A stretch of DNA of 64,000 nt from Crocodylus rhombifer. Its lineage: Eukaryota; Chordata; Crocodylia; Crocodylidae. Where the stretch lies: NCBI GenBank assembly GCA_038503035.1, contig JAVSML010020777.1, positions 1-64,000 on the forward strand. The letters run 5' to 3'. Positions 23,801-36,845 of this stretch are shown in pieces (positions within the stretch are counted from its first letter, which is position 1; each line of letters starts with the position of its first letter). The notes below the pieces were generated by a model. That model saw only the letters and a program-made list of their open reading frames with translations, ran no database searches and was not told the DNA's origin. The position numbers and the translations under genes were made by a program.

Positions 23801-25110
23801 GTAGGCTTCCAAATTGCTTTAACATTGTGCACCCACCGAGCCTCGATCATACGATCCCGTGCCACCCAGCCCAAGGACTTGGTGGTAACCTTTCACTCAG
23901 TCCCTTAGGGGAGGTGTCACTGATCTGGTTCAGGCGGTCTTCCCCCTCCTTATCCCGCCTGCCACAACTTCGATGATATTTCAGTGGTGGAAGAGTACGA
24001 CTGTCTGATCCTGGCTGCCTCCCTGCGGCCAAGGTGTGATGTTCTTCGTGAGGCTCCAACCACCCCTGTACCTCGCCCTATCCCAGCCTCAGTGGTGTGC
24101 TATTGTGGTTGCCAACGACCAACCCTTACTTGATGTAGGGTCCCTCCTGATTTTAGTCAGGCCTAGGAAGAGGGCCCAATAAACCCAGACCTTTTCCTGA
24201 CTCATGTGAGCTTAGGGGCCCTAGCTCCCTTTGGTTGTGACGCTCACCAGTAACGACACTAAGAGCGATAATGGAAGTGATACCAATGATAATAATAATA
24301 ACAATAATAGGTCCACCAGAGGCTACGGTGGCCTTACTTCAACACCCCTTCACAACCTTCCTTATATCTCTGCCCAGGCATGCCTAGCACAGTGCCACCC
24401 CTTAAACCCCAACTACTCTTCCCCTTAAGGACTACTATGTAAGCTCGGGTGGGGATTTTCTCCCGTAAGTATGCCCTCTACGTTCCTCGATGAAGGAGCC
24501 CTCCCTTGACAGGGTTCCACTCTGTGTCCTCTGTTGCAAGTGTGAAGGTCTCAGTTGGCCTTCTTATACGGATACCTCTTGCTTTGTTCTTCTGTTGGTC
24601 TCAAGCCCCAGTTGACGAGGTCACTCCCGTTGGCTCCCCTCGTGGCCCGAGGGTTATATACAGCCAGGACACCTGCGTCTTCTTGGGTCCGCCAGCAGCG
24701 TCTCCCCCTGGGCACAGTTCGGATACCTTTTGTAAGCCCAGAGCAGCATCCCCTGTTCCCTCTACTGCCTTAGTGGCCCCGAGGGTTCTTCTCTCACCAC
24801 CCTCTTGCCACCTCTCCTCCCCTTTGGTCCGCCTGTTTCCCCTTCTTATACTCCTGGGTCGGTTCTCCTCCCCCACTCTCCCAGCTGTTTCCCCTTTAAG
24901 TGAACCGCGGCTAATCAGTCGCGTGGGCTCTGCCCCCTCTTTCCGCTCTGCCGTGGTTCCCGCCACTGCTTCCAGTCCTGCCGAGCCTCGTGCTGCCGGT
25001 GAGTTGTTTTTGCTCATTCTTCCTTTCTCCTCCCTCTCTCTGGGGTGTGCTGTCCTCCAGGGTCCCTCTTTGACCCTTCGGGGTTCAAATCTCCCCCTTG
25101 TCCCGGGACA
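23801..25110 (-). mobile_element. 1.31-kb CpG-rich insertion, LTR-like or unclassified
   Basis: It is flanked by CATTG at 23796-23800 and 25111-25115, a candidate 5-bp target duplication. The homologous stretch of the inverted family copy (6463-6500) lacks the block, so it acts as an empty site. On the minus strand the insert starts TGTCCCGGGACAAGGGGGAG, whose first 12 bases form a perfect palindrome, and ends GGAAGCCTAC. A 5-bp duplication and a TG start suggest a solo LTR, but the expected CA end is absent. It is much richer in CpG than its surroundings. A short (ATA/ATT)n run lies at 24289-24310. No retroviral or transposase protein is recognisable; the 170-codon minus frame is arginine/glycine-rich and unassigned. 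Confidence 0.5.
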
Positions 25111-25124
25111 CATTGTAAATATAG

Positions 25125-25137
25125 CAATAAAACATTG
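25125..25137 (+). terminator. Polyadenylation signal in transposon copy 2
   Basis: CAATAAAACATTG, identical to the minus-strand 13-mer at 6451-6463, downstream of the donor-like site on the same strand of the element. The 1.31-kb insertion ends only 15 bases upstream of it. Confidence 0.5.
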
Positions 25138-25719
25138 CCAAACTGATCATTCCCCCCCACCCTGCCCCTCTCTCTCCTTCTCTCTTTTGTGGTCTTTTGT
25201 TCTAATTGTAAAAGAATATGGATTTGGGGGTATTTTAAAAAATGTATTTGGGATGCTGCTTCAGCAGTCCATCTGGCACAAGGGGTAGTGTCCCCAGATA
25301 CCATTTAGCCAGGCCCCAGAAGCTCCTGTCTATTGGTACACCCAATGAGAGTGGGCCTTAAGGCTCACCTGGCTAACGAGTAGCTCCTTGTGGGGGCTAA
25401 TGAATGAGTGGTACTACTAAATTCTTGGGAAAATTAAAGCAAAAGCAGGATAGGAGTATTGTGTGGGTCTAAGGTTCAAAATGGGAAAATAAGTGCACCA
25501 AGCAGAGCCCTCTGGGCCGTGCCCACCAATCCTCAAAGGAATCCAAGGAGCCAGTGGATACCTCCCACTGGTGTTCTGCCTAGAAATGTGCATGGATGGG
25601 TGAAAGAGATGCAGCCCCACAGTCCCTGGGCACCTTCCCGGCCAAAGCCTCTTTCCTGGTCATGTGCAGGGCCCATTTGGTCAGGGCCAGGAGGAGGTTG
25701 ACTCCCCAGAAGTTCCTGA

Positions 25720-25966
25720 GAGCAAGTAGCCTTGAGCTGTTTACCAGGGAAGGTTTCTATACTCCTGTGGCCAGGACAGGTGCTGGCTCCAGGCTCTAGC
25801 TCCCCCTGGCTGCAGATCCATGAGGAGCTGCGTAGGGTTATTTTGCCCCAAGTGGCACAACTTGCCCCGCACCAAAGTGCATGTCTGGGCACATGCACTG
25901 AGACTCAAATTTGTGCACTCCTATTTAAGCTGCTGCAAGTGCACATGCCTTCATGTGGATGTGCCC
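25720..25966 (+). repeat. Conserved end module A, copy 2
   Basis: The minus strand of this block aligns with 5559-5775: TIR, GCACATGTGCTTGCAGCAGC / GCATGTGCACTTGCAGCAGC, CAGACATGCACTTTGGTG, the TGTG(C)CACTTGGGGCAAAAT block, and the AGGGGGAGCTAGAGCC / CTGGAGCCAGCACCTGTCC region. Confidence 0.75.
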
Positions 25967-28614
25967 TGTGTAATCACTAACCTCTATAGAAATTAGATGC
26001 CAGATAACAAGAGTAGCATCTGGTACCTATTTTTCACAGGTGTAAATAACTATCCAAAGCTCCAAACACAAAAGAATTAGCGTTAGTGATTCTTAAAAGA
26101 TCTGGGGTGACTATTGCTATTCTGAAGACAATTTGTTTCTGACTTAGCAATAAACAATTGTCATAGTGGCTGTGCTTTGAAAATGTATACTGCTAGCCTA
26201 TGTATAGTCTAAGGGTAAATGCTCCTAAGTCCCATTTGTAAAAGTGCTCAGCAACATTGACTTTCAATTGAACCTGGGGTCCTAGGTGAATTAGGCACTT
26301 TTAGAAAAGTGTGAAATTCAGTACAAATAAATTGTCCTTGGAAGGTATGTTCAGAAATGTTCCAATATCCTTTTTAAGCTAATGTATTGCTGTTATGAAT
26401 TCCATTTAAACAAAAATATTTAGAATACACATATTTTTATATTCTCAGTACAAAAAATGGTAAGTATCTATAAACCATACTAATAAATATTATCAAAATG
26501 TGTAAACTGTGGTGCTGAAATTAGTTAGAGGTCAAGTAATGGGCTTTATCATTGTATAGGTTTCACTGCACAGGGTTTTAAATATTGCCTCATTGAAGTC
26601 AGTGGGATGTCAGTGGAAACTGTATCTCACCTTGTACAAAATAAGTTTTTCACCAGTTGACACACTCAGAGAGGTGTCAATGCATGTGGACTGTCAGGAA
26701 ATTCCTAATCTTCAGCTTCTGGGTTAGCATTTTGGCTCACTACCATACTGGCTCTTCTCAATTATGTGGGAGCAACAACAGTTTTTCCCATCTTTTGTCC
26801 CTGAATAGATTGGGATACTCTTTTCTCTTATCCATGGCTGAAGGGGAATTAACTACTGCCTTTCCTTTCTCCACGTTGTGGTGGGTGCACTTTCCTCTTC
26901 AGCACCTGTGGAATAATGTGTATGTGGATATGTGTATGTACTTAAAAGTAGGTGTTATCAATCTGTTTTCTATGCACTACACCTTTGAATGCAAATGCAT
27001 CTCCGCTGCTACCATCTTGGATTTCAGTCCAGATACAACAGGCTGCTAGAGAGAGAATCCTTCTGTTCTTGTGCACTGTATGGAGAATATATTTTTTTCT
27101 TATTTAACCTGACATAAAAGTTATCTACATAGGAAAACGTATGTCTTGATCTTTGTATATGGAAAAACATATCTGGGTGAACCAAAAAATGTTCATGTAC
27201 CAAGAGAGAATTCACTATAAATGGAACAAACCTTACTGGAATTCACTGAACAAAAAGGGGCTCACTTTGTTAAAAAAGTATGAATTGTGTTTTATCTGCT
27301 TTATTTCTAAGCAGGTTTAACTGTACGTGAAATCTTAAATCTGAGATATACAAAGCATCTTAGCCTCTTGGCTATATTTTGATGCACCAACTGCTTCTCT
27401 GAGATAGACTTGTGCAAATTCTCTCATATGTTGTTATATGTAAATAGGATTTAAAAAATTTGTTTAGACTTTCCCCATTTGGACATGAAAGTGTTACTCA
27501 ACCGTCTCCTTGTTTAAACCAAAAATAAAATTATAATGAAAGGAAAATAAACTTATTCTGGCCTTTTGTTTATTTTTACCCATTCATCTTTTGATGAACT
27601 CCAACACAGAGATTACATTTCAGTGGTATATTGTATTATTCAAGTGATATTTGGAGCATATTTATTTTTGTTTAAAAATGAAATATTTAAAAAATAAGGA
27701 CATAAAATAAAAATAAACTATTTTTAAAGACTGACAGAGAATCTCTGGGTAGATAAATGAAAAGTTCTACTAGTTTTTCAAAGCTTTACAATGATAGATA
27801 TTTTATTTAACAAGAAAGCTGATTTAAAACTCAAACAAATATGCAGTGTTTGCAAATGTGTATGCATGAAAACAGAGATTGGTGCAGTAGTAGTTTATTT
27901 AGCAAGTCAGTCAGACTTTAGCAGCTAACATTTTTTTTTTTAAATATGGTGTCTAATTTAGTACAGCAATATTCCAGTTTTACTCCATGGACTTTGGAGA
28001 CTTTGTGCCAGAGTAAAGTAGGGGTAACAACATGCTCTTCAGATGTAATCATCTCACTGTTCTGAATTACAGACAATGCAAGGTTATATTGACTTTCATG
28101 TTAATGAAATGCTGTTGCAAAAGAACCAGACCCTGTGGTCAGTCAAACAAACTTCATGAATTAGGAGGCTGAAATAGCCTTTCTCCATTGCCTTAAGGAG
28201 GTTGTCCCCTAGGGCTGACAGGTCTGAACTTAATTGAAAACCATCCAGAGAGGAATTGTTTCTCTGGCTACTGCTCCACTGTACCACTGGTTTGGCATTA
28301 CAGTGGCTGTAAAAGCTCCAGAGGTGCCTGAGGGCAAAATCCCCCAAAGCAGTCACTGGACAAATGGGGGATGTGTTTGAATGAGTAGAGTTCTTAAAGT
28401 GCATGCTGCTGGGGGGGTGGGGGGAGGATTGCAGTTTCTAGAGTCTGCAGAGTATCTGGTAGACAGTACATGGAGATAGGCTTTATAAAGTAGAGCAACT
28501 TCTGATATTAATTGTGCCAGCCCAGAATGGGATTAAAACACACATGGGTTAAAGCTACCTTTTGCCCTACCTTCCTCAAACCTGTACGTCTCTAGGTTAT
28601 AGAGTGCCCGTCCA

Positions 28615-28830
28615 AGAATCCTGCCAAATGATCTTGTGGTTCAAATCCTAGCTGAATCTCAAGAGCTGACTCTGCTACAGATTTCCTCTGTGAGCTTTCT
28701 GTACGAGCCAGAAAATGAGGATATTACTATTTCTCTAATTCACAGGGATAGTAGAAAGGCACACTCATTAATGTTTGAAATCCACTGACAGTGGTAAAAG
28801 CTATATAAGAATCTGAGTAAACAAAATTAC
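28615..28830 (+). repeat. MIR/CORE-SINE-like fragment
   Basis: The order is GTGGTTCAAATCCTAGCT, GATTTCCTCTGTGAGCTT, AAAATGAGGATATTACTATT, TCACAGGGATAGTAG, CTCATTAATGTTTGAAAT and AGCTATATAAGAA. This follows the arrangement of an amniote MIR-type SINE (box B-like part, 'aaaatggggataatactac', 'cacagggtt', 'gctatataag'). Confidence 0.6.
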
Positions 28831-29064
28831 TAAAGTCCTCTAATCTCCATGTATCCCAGACCAAGTCACTTAGTTTATTCATACCCCTATTTATCAAACT
28901 ATACAAATAACTTGCATCACAGAGTTGTTTTCAAAGATAGTAGTCCTGTTGGGAAAACAAGAATTCTATTTACTGGGGAAAATAAAATCAAGATTTCTAA
29001 ATCTGGTTTTAAGCCAAAAAATGTTATGAAAAAGAGAATATGCATAGTATGTATCCAACAAGAA

Positions 29065-29165
29065 TCAATAGCACAGTGGTTAATGTCCTATCTTGCGATG
29101 TGGGAGTGCTTGACTTAAGTCCCTGCTCTGTCTGATTTAGACATGGACTCAAATCCAGATTTTCC
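29065..29165 (+). repeat. tRNA-related SINE-like fragment
   Basis: ATAGCACAGTGGTTAATGTC resembles a tRNA-type box A region, and GACTTAAGTCCCTGC and ACTCAAATCCAGATT resemble degenerate box B parts. The stretch cannot fold as an intact tRNA and has no clean acceptor stem, so a SINE relic is preferred over a tRNA gene. Confidence 0.4.
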
Positions 29166-29329
29166 ACTTCACAGATAAGCGGGGGGCGGGGGCATGCACA
29201 CAGGTAAGCTTTTGACCCAAAATTCCATCTTGGACCTGAGAAACTTTCCTAAAAGTTTAACCAAAACTGATATTTAGCAAGAAAAAGTTTAAGTTCCAAT
29301 GAGCAGTATTCTAAATAAAAAAGCATTAT

Positions 29330-29425
29330 CAGAAAATTTCTGACCAGGTAATAGCTATTTAATCTATGAAGTATTTTGAGAGCCTCTCATGAAAAGGCTA
29401 ATATAAATTATGCTATTGTTGGTCC
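29330..29425 (+). repeat. MIR/CORE-SINE-like 3' fragment
   Basis: GAAGTATTTTGAGAGCCTCTC followed by ATGAAAAGGCTAATATAAAT and TTATGCTATTGTTG follows the 'aagtactttgagatcctc...gaaaggcgctatataaatgc' tail of amniote SINEs. Confidence 0.5.
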
Positions 29426-32400
29426 AAGGCCGGACTTAGTTCCTTAGTTTTAGGCAAGTACAATGAAGTCAATGTGTGTGTCTGATAAAGGGATGGATTC
29501 AAAGCTGAAAACTGATTTTAGGATTTGGCTTTTTACCATCTATACAATTTCTAATGCAAAGCAGACCAAACTTTGCCCTCTTCACATGGCAGGGAATCTC
29601 CTCATTATTTGTCTGTTCAGCAGCTAGTATAGTAAGGTCCCTGTTTGGGGGGCCAAAGGGTCTGCTATGATAAAATATTCCCACTGAAGAAAATAAGAAT
29701 CTTACCTTAGGAAACAGTGCACAATGGATCTCCAGCTTCATTTGTATGGGTTTTACGTCACATCATGTGCATCACTTCAATGTCTCTTTTAATAGGTGAA
29801 TATTTGTGGTGTGTACTTAAGTTCATGGTTTCTGCAGTGTATACTTAAAATGTACAGTTAATATCTAGCAGATACGTGGGAAGACAAGTAAGCTACCTTT
29901 CATCTAATGTTTGTAACACAGAAAACCTTCAATATTGGGAACAGATAGACTGGAAGGTAGGTTCACATCTCTCAGCAAGAGAGCTGTAACTTAAATCTAA
30001 TACACCTGATCAAGGCTTTCTCTCTGCCTTGTAGGTATTTTAATACAAATGTGTCTTTCATTTGACTGATTGAAGGTCTCCAACCTGCAATAAATGAAAC
30101 ATCTGATCCCCTTGAATCCAAATCACTTTTTCTTTGATTTTCCTTTACTTCTATTTCTTCTTTCTTTGTTCTACAGCTAGAGTCAAATTTCCCTTTAGAA
30201 ATTGAAAGAATGTGTGTGGGTTTTTCTGCTTTTCTTACAGTGAGCCCGTGCAAAGGTCTAATGGCTAGTTGACTAGCATATTAAGACAGAATTCATTTCA
30301 CAGACAGTCTGTAGTGATGTGCTTTACATATCATTATCATGCTGAATTGAGGGAAAATGATTATACAAATTAGTTACTGTATATTATTCACCAAAGCCTT
30401 TTATTTGCATAACCAATAGGTTTTATGTGAAGAACATCCTGAAAATTATACATGATCATGTATAGCTTAAAAGTTAGTTGCTATGTACTTGGGAAAATAA
30501 GGAGGTGTTAGTCACATTTTTAAAGTTGAAATTATTATATGTATCAGAATGATAGTGAATATATCAATTAGCTTTTAGATGGCAGGCACATTCTTTTTTT
30601 TAAACATAAGTTTCCTGTAAACATATTTCTGCCTGTGACTGAATGCTGTGAGCTGCTGATCTCAATGTTCTCTATAATTATGTCTTTGTATGAATCAATC
30701 AGTTTAAATATAGAGCGACAGTCTGTTAAAGCCATGACCTCCGTTGGGTTTATTTTTTACTCGGGTAGTCATGCCTGTTTCCAGATGTCAGTGACATAAT
30801 TTGTATGCTCAGCGTTTCTCTTGGTTTTCTTTTTTTTTTTTGTGGGGGGGGAGCAGGGAGGGCCTTTTGAAGGAGGTTTGAGATGGAAGCATTAAGCTAA
30901 AGCATCACTGGAGGTGCTGCTTTTAAACTATTATTTTAACCCTGCTTGTCATGTGCTGTGTTTACTCCCCTGTATATCATTTTGTTTTGTTTTTTGCATA
31001 TCAATTGTGTATTAAAATGTATATTAGGCTTGACAACAAAGAACACGTGATATTCTGGATTGAATTGTTAGTTACAATAAAAGTGGCAATGACATTTCAA
31101 TAAAGAGATTGGAAACAAGGATGTTTTAAAACTTTGTATCAAAGTTTCAGGATAACTGTTAGCTATTAAGAATCTAATCCTGTCTCCATTAGTATGGAAA
31201 AAAATTGTGTCAGCTTCCATGGAAGTTTTATGTTCCAGCCCTGAATATGCTTAGCTCTCACTGAAGTGAACAAGACTTTACAGGCTCTTTACAGCTTACA
31301 GAATCGAGCCCTATGAGGAAGGCAAATAGGTTGTGGTCATGTAAAGTTCACCTAGCCTTTATAAAACTTTCTAGACCTTGGTAACATGCAGACACATCCA
31401 AATGGCAGAGCAAATGAAAAAGTGCTGCACACAGTGTTTGAAAACAAGTTTAGGGTTATTGGGTGACTTACACAAAAGTGTAAATCTATATTGGAACCTC
31501 ATTTCAGTGCTTTGTTTCCTTTACTTTTCCATGTTTGCAGTAAACACTTCCTTGATCATAAAGGGGAAAGAAATTGAAAATATTTTATGTGCTGTGATTT
31601 TTTTAACTGAGGCATTCACCTTACTTTTCACTTCAGTGGAACAGGATTGTATCAAAAGAACCAATACCTTCCTCTGATAAGATGTTTGTACATGCATTGG
31701 ATGAATTCAGAAGCATTTGGTTTTAAATGAAAGTAACTTAAAAAACCTCATTCCTGGATTTGAAGAATAATTACATGGAGAAATAGGTGTTCCATGTTCT
31801 GGAAGTTTCTTATGATAAAAATGCTAAAAAATAACTGGAGTTAAATGTAGCCTATATAATTGCATTGTTTATGCATGTATAAACTTTAATAACCTCAATA
31901 TTGAAATGATTTGGGATGCTCAGAAGTTTTTTGATCTGCTGTTAATTTGAGGGTGTGATTCTTTTTTTTTTTTTTTTTAACTTTCTACATGAGACTTTAA
32001 CTTGCTGTCTTTCCCTTGTATTTTTCTCTTTGGATTAGTTTCAGATTGGATTGAAAGCCAATGATTGTGAGTTAGCATGGATTTGACATTTTCTCATGTA
32101 CCCCACATATTATTTGCAGTAAGATTAGCATCAGAAGAATGGACTTACAGTAGTAGTCTTCCTTTCTGTATGCGCTGTGTCTTTCTCTCTCTCTCTTTCA
32201 TATTATTTAGTTCCTTTGTTATCAGCCTATAAAATCAGCTGAGGTGTGTCTCTCAAAATTTTCCAGGAACAATGTATGTCAGATGGTAATATAGGACTAG
32301 AACAGAATTAAAAATAAGCAAACAAAAATACTCTTATCAATATTCACTCAGATGCAAAACAGAATCCATTTTCTGTTAAGTCTCAGTTCTGCCATGAATA

Positions 32401-35400
32401 CTGGGCAGGTGGACCTTTGAAGCTAATAGGGCTTTAAGCAGTGGGGCTTCAGCAAATGGAAGGTCTACCTGAGTTAGAAATCTTAGTTGCTTAGATTTTA
32501 TCCCTCCTCAACTATCACAACACATTCTATTTTCAGTAACACGTGTGGCTCTCTTGAGTTCAAGTCTATGAGAACCAGAGATAAGAGAGACAGAGATTTT
32601 GGTCTTAACATTTCTCTGATGTGATTATCAGCCTAGGGTCCTGCACTGGAAACAAATAATTATGTGGGTGAAATTGTCAGTTGGTAAATGGGGGTACATT
32701 TGTGAGTTGTCTCACTGATAAATAACAGAAACAGTAGCTAGCTCTTCTGTAGGTTTTATAGAAATTAATCCTTAACAGTAGAATTTTTAAATTTCTCACT
32801 GATTTTAAACTCTGTAGAATTGCAGTTCAGATCTTGAACTGAGTCAAACTTCTTGTAAACTCAGATTACTCAGATACACAATTCTAACGCCCTCTCCCTG
32901 ATCCACTGTAGGTTACAGAGAATTTTAAAATTCATGTCAAGGCTTCCAAGCAGGCCTCACAATCTCTGCTGTGTTAGCTACTGTCTTTATATCTCCTGAT
33001 TTTGAAACCTACCTCAGGTTCAAAGTGGACAATGGAGTAAAGTTCTGACCTAGCAAAGCTGCATAAAACATCTAAGAGTAGAACTGAAAGAAAAAAGGAG
33101 CATGGCAAGGGCAAAACATAAGGAGAAACTCCTTTGTAACTGAGTTTTACATGATTTCCAGCTGAAATATAAATCAGTCCAAGCTCAATTAAAATTGGAT
33201 CTAGATTCAACTAAATCAGTTTAATCTGGTTTAAGGTTTCTTTATGCAAGTTTTGCACAGTTCTAATTAATAGTGATAAGTTATCAGAAAACTGAGATCA
33301 TAAAAGCTTTAGAGAGGACAGTCATTTTAAAAGCTTCCCTGAAATTTGACCATGCTGAAGGCCACCTTCTTCATGAAATATAGATACAAAACAATGAAAT
33401 AATGATAAAGTGTGTTTTCAATAACTTTTTCCCTACACATTGCTGATAATCTGTTAGTGCTCACATTTAATGCTACTGTATTTTTCCAAAATATTTGTTC
33501 GAAGAATTGATTCAGACAAAGGCAGTGTTCAATGACATTCACCAAATGTTTTGCACTAGTAGGAGGGATGAGAAAGATGGAAGAATGTTTCGGGCCAGAC
33601 CCTCATCCAGCATCAATTAGCCTAATTCCATCTACATTTGAGGTTTACTTCAACTGAAGGTTTGTCCCATAGTATTTAGGACATTAGAAAAATTCTCACC
33701 TGATTTATATTGCAGAGACTTTGACATTTATCAACCAAAACCCAAGAAAGTCTTTTTAATTTAGGAGTGGGCAAGCCAGTTAAAAAAACAAACACTCTTC
33801 ATAGTGTTCTATGTATGTGGAATCTGGACATACCCTTACAGTGTCCAATGGCGTAAGTCATTTTTGATAAACGCTTTAGTACTTAGGGGTTTTAAAGGAA
33901 TGAATAAGAATAACAATCTCTGAACAAGCATGCAGTCAGTAAGACTTCTGAAAAGAATGCCATCCAATGGGAGTTCGCTTCATGGTTCTTTGAGATCCCA
34001 TTCACATAAACACATAGCCCTCAAGCCTTCTGTTAAAAGCTGCTGGGGTAATCTGAAGACATTTCCAAGCCCCAGCAGCTTCATCAAGAAAAGATGCTTG
34101 CTTGACACAGACCAAAAATGACAGTGTAAGTGGATCACCTGCCTGAAAGTCTCTCAACCAGTACAGCTGTCTGACCCACATGTCATCCTCTGCTGACCCC
34201 TCAAGAATTCCTTTGATCTCCCATGAAGACATCAACAGTCCTGACTGTCATCACCCCACAGATGTCAACCCCCCACAGGAGGTGTTGGCTGTCCATTGCA
34301 CCTGCCCAGCTACAGGTGTTGGCTGCTGTTTCTCTCCCCAGTGAGCTCAGTAAGCTGCTTTACTTCTGCTGTGCAAAGTTGAAACATTCTGTAGAACAGC
34401 TGCAAATGCTCGAATGACTGTTTTAATATTTTAACACTTTGGGTTTTTTAGAAAAACAAAACAAAATAGCAACATAATTTCTATGCATTGTCTCCTTCCT
34501 CCTTGTAATGCTGCCCAGCAAATTAACACCCAGCACTGATCTTTATTCTGAGCATTGCTGTTTCACCAGGAAATGGACTACTTTCCTGCTTCACCTCCAA
34601 TCCTTATTTCCCCGTATGGAAATAAAGACATTTGTCATGACCTTGAATCTTTATATAAATGATTAATATGTCTCAAAAATAGTCTGTAGACAAAGCATTT
34701 ACAAATGTTTCAAATGAAACCCTTAGGTAAAAGGTTCTGAATGAGTCTCTAAATACATAATACAATAGTAGCAAGTACTGCTGTGAGAAGGTCCATTAAC
34801 TTTCATAGAACTATTTTTGGTAGCATGCACCTCGCCCAGACAGCATGCAAGGATGTAGCATACCACTTCCAGGAATGCAGCATACTTTCCCCTTTTATGC
34901 TGATCCTGCTCTGCTGCCTAGCGCAGAGCAGAATGAGACCATTTCCTTATTTATCCTCAGTTTCTTTAGCATCTGGCAAGTTAGGAAGGACTACAGTTGT
35001 GGCTGGTAGAGATGGGCAGAACTGGATTTTCAGTTTTGCAGGGCATTATACAAGTTTGAAGGGGGTTTCTTCTGTTCTTAAGTGAAACAACAAATAAACC
35101 AACCAAACAAAATATTTCCTGCAAAACTGCTTTGATTTTGACCTGTTAAACTTTAAAAAAAAGTTTTATATAAAAAATGAAGTTCATTTCTAAAGCCATG
35201 CTCAAATTTTTACAAATCTAGTTTTTCTTTTGCAGATGGAAAAACGGACCATTCAAGGTTATGCTTTCCTTCTTTTTTCAAAGTGAGATTTCATTGATAA
35301 AGACACTGTTTTTCAAAACATGTTGATTTTAATTCAAACAAATACTTCTCACTGAAAAAAATATTTTGACAAAACAATTCTGCTCAGCATGAGGTAAAGG

Positions 35401-36845
35401 CAAGTTCCACTTTTTTCTTACACACTCACAATCTGGTCAAGTTCTGACAAACATCCAGCTTCTGATATTAGCCAGTAACATTTACCAAACCAGTTCAAAG
35501 CACTTCTGTTGTAAATGTACTGAAAACACCAAACAGTGTAATTTTCCTCCTAACTCTACTATGTTGATGTAACTGTCAGTTGCTCTAATAAGCAAAGAAT
35601 TTAGTCAGGATTTTAACTAAGACATCAGGTGCTTGGAAAGTTGCATTATTTCAGTGAGGGAGCCAATGCTTTCATTAGAGACCTAGGGAAGACTCCTTCA
35701 GTGCATGAGATCTCTGTGTGGGACCTGACCCTGTTTGTACTTGTGAAAAAGCCTAGCGTTTTGAAAGGAACTATTCATTTCAATTTGATAACTAAAGGTG
35801 GGCAGGTAGGGCACTTAGAAGAACCACAACCACTTCTGACCCATCTGTCACAGTCACCACTACTAGCCCAGCCCCCCTGCCATCTATGCTAGTCAGGGTG
35901 CAGAATCTGCTTGTCATGCCTCTGACTCATTTAATCCATTTTATAAGTCACTCCTATGCGGAGTCTTAGTGCAAGGCCCCAACTCAAACAGAAGTCTAAT
36001 TCAAGGCCTTAAAAAAGTGTTTAAATGGCACATAGAGGTTTATACAGGAGTGGATTTCATCCTCATCCTCATGTAAATAGTTCATTTATGACCAGTGGAA
36101 TTATTCACAGAGTTAAGGGATGCAGGATCCAACCATGGGCATGGATCTAAAGCTGTCAGAAGTCTACTGCTTTTTTGATAAACATCCTGCAAGTAATCCT
36201 GCAAGTACAGGAGACCTCTGCAGAATCTGATGGTTGCATTGCCCTGTTTATGTCCTTTGACTCATTCATGTGTTTACAGACTTCAGACAATTCAAGAAAA
36301 AAAATTATAAATTCTACATTTCATAGATTGTTTAAAAACTCATTAGAAGTAGGCCTTAAATATTCCTGAGAGATTCAGAAATATCTGCAGTAGTTTATTC
36401 CTTTTAATGCTGTAATTACATTTCAGCATGGATTCATACCTACACATTTTACGTTTGTATTCAGCTATACAGTTTATGTGAAAAATGTATAAAATAAAAA
36501 ACCTGAATTGCAAAGATGCAACAGTAGAAGTAAATTGTGAAATGTCTATGATTCTCTCAATAGCTTGATCATAGCATAAAGCTAACATTTCATCAAAGAC
36601 TGTTTTTATTTTCAGTAAGGATTGCACCAACTAGGTATAAATTATAAATCATATTCTGTTCTACATGTGAAATGGGAGCTCTGAAGTGTATCACACTTGA
36701 ACAGATGGAGTCTTGGTGGTTTCATGCCTTCCTGTGCCTATGTTTTGTTTATTATGGCGTTTTATAAAGATTGTATCATTACATTTCTTCACGTAGAGGT
36801 GAGAAATATTCTCCAAGTAACCGTAATTATTGACAAATGTTACCA

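Larger units (their letters stand above)
22458..25966 (+). mobile_element. Large non-autonomous DNA transposon, copy 2 (PIF/Harbinger-like)
   Basis: The left end is GGGCACATCCAGATGAATAC. The right end, inward on the minus strand, is GGGCACATCCACATGAAGGC. TGT flanks both sides (22455-22457 and 25967-25969). Relative to 5559-8422 it is inverted and shares end B (22458-22815), the polyadenylation block (25115-25270), a block at 25270-25325 (AGGAGCTTCTGGGGCC, minus strand) and end A (25720-25966). Its interior differs: a 0.9-kb imperfect palindrome and a 1.31-kb later insertion. Without the insertion it is about 2.2 kb. No transposase frame is visible. Overlapping frames of 260, 204 and 170 codons inside it lie on different strands and are judged spurious. 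Confidence 0.75.

Noticed and set aside
24506..25288. 260-codon plus-strand frame with an overlapping 170-codon minus-strand frame
   Set aside because: Both lie in the CpG-rich insertion, where stop codons are rare. The plus frame also crosses the insertion border at 25110 into transposon sequence.
29065..29165. Possible tRNA gene
   Set aside because: Only box-like fragments are present. No acceptor stem or full cloverleaf can be formed, so it was recorded as a SINE-like relic.
31378..31677. 99-codon frame with a hydrophobic segment
   Set aside because: It lies in AT-rich DNA, where hydrophobic codons are expected by chance. No family is recognised.
33940..34430. Possible processed pseudogene or exon cluster
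   Set aside because: The region is slightly GC-richer with short frames on both strands, but no recognisable protein, poly-A tail or target duplication was seen.
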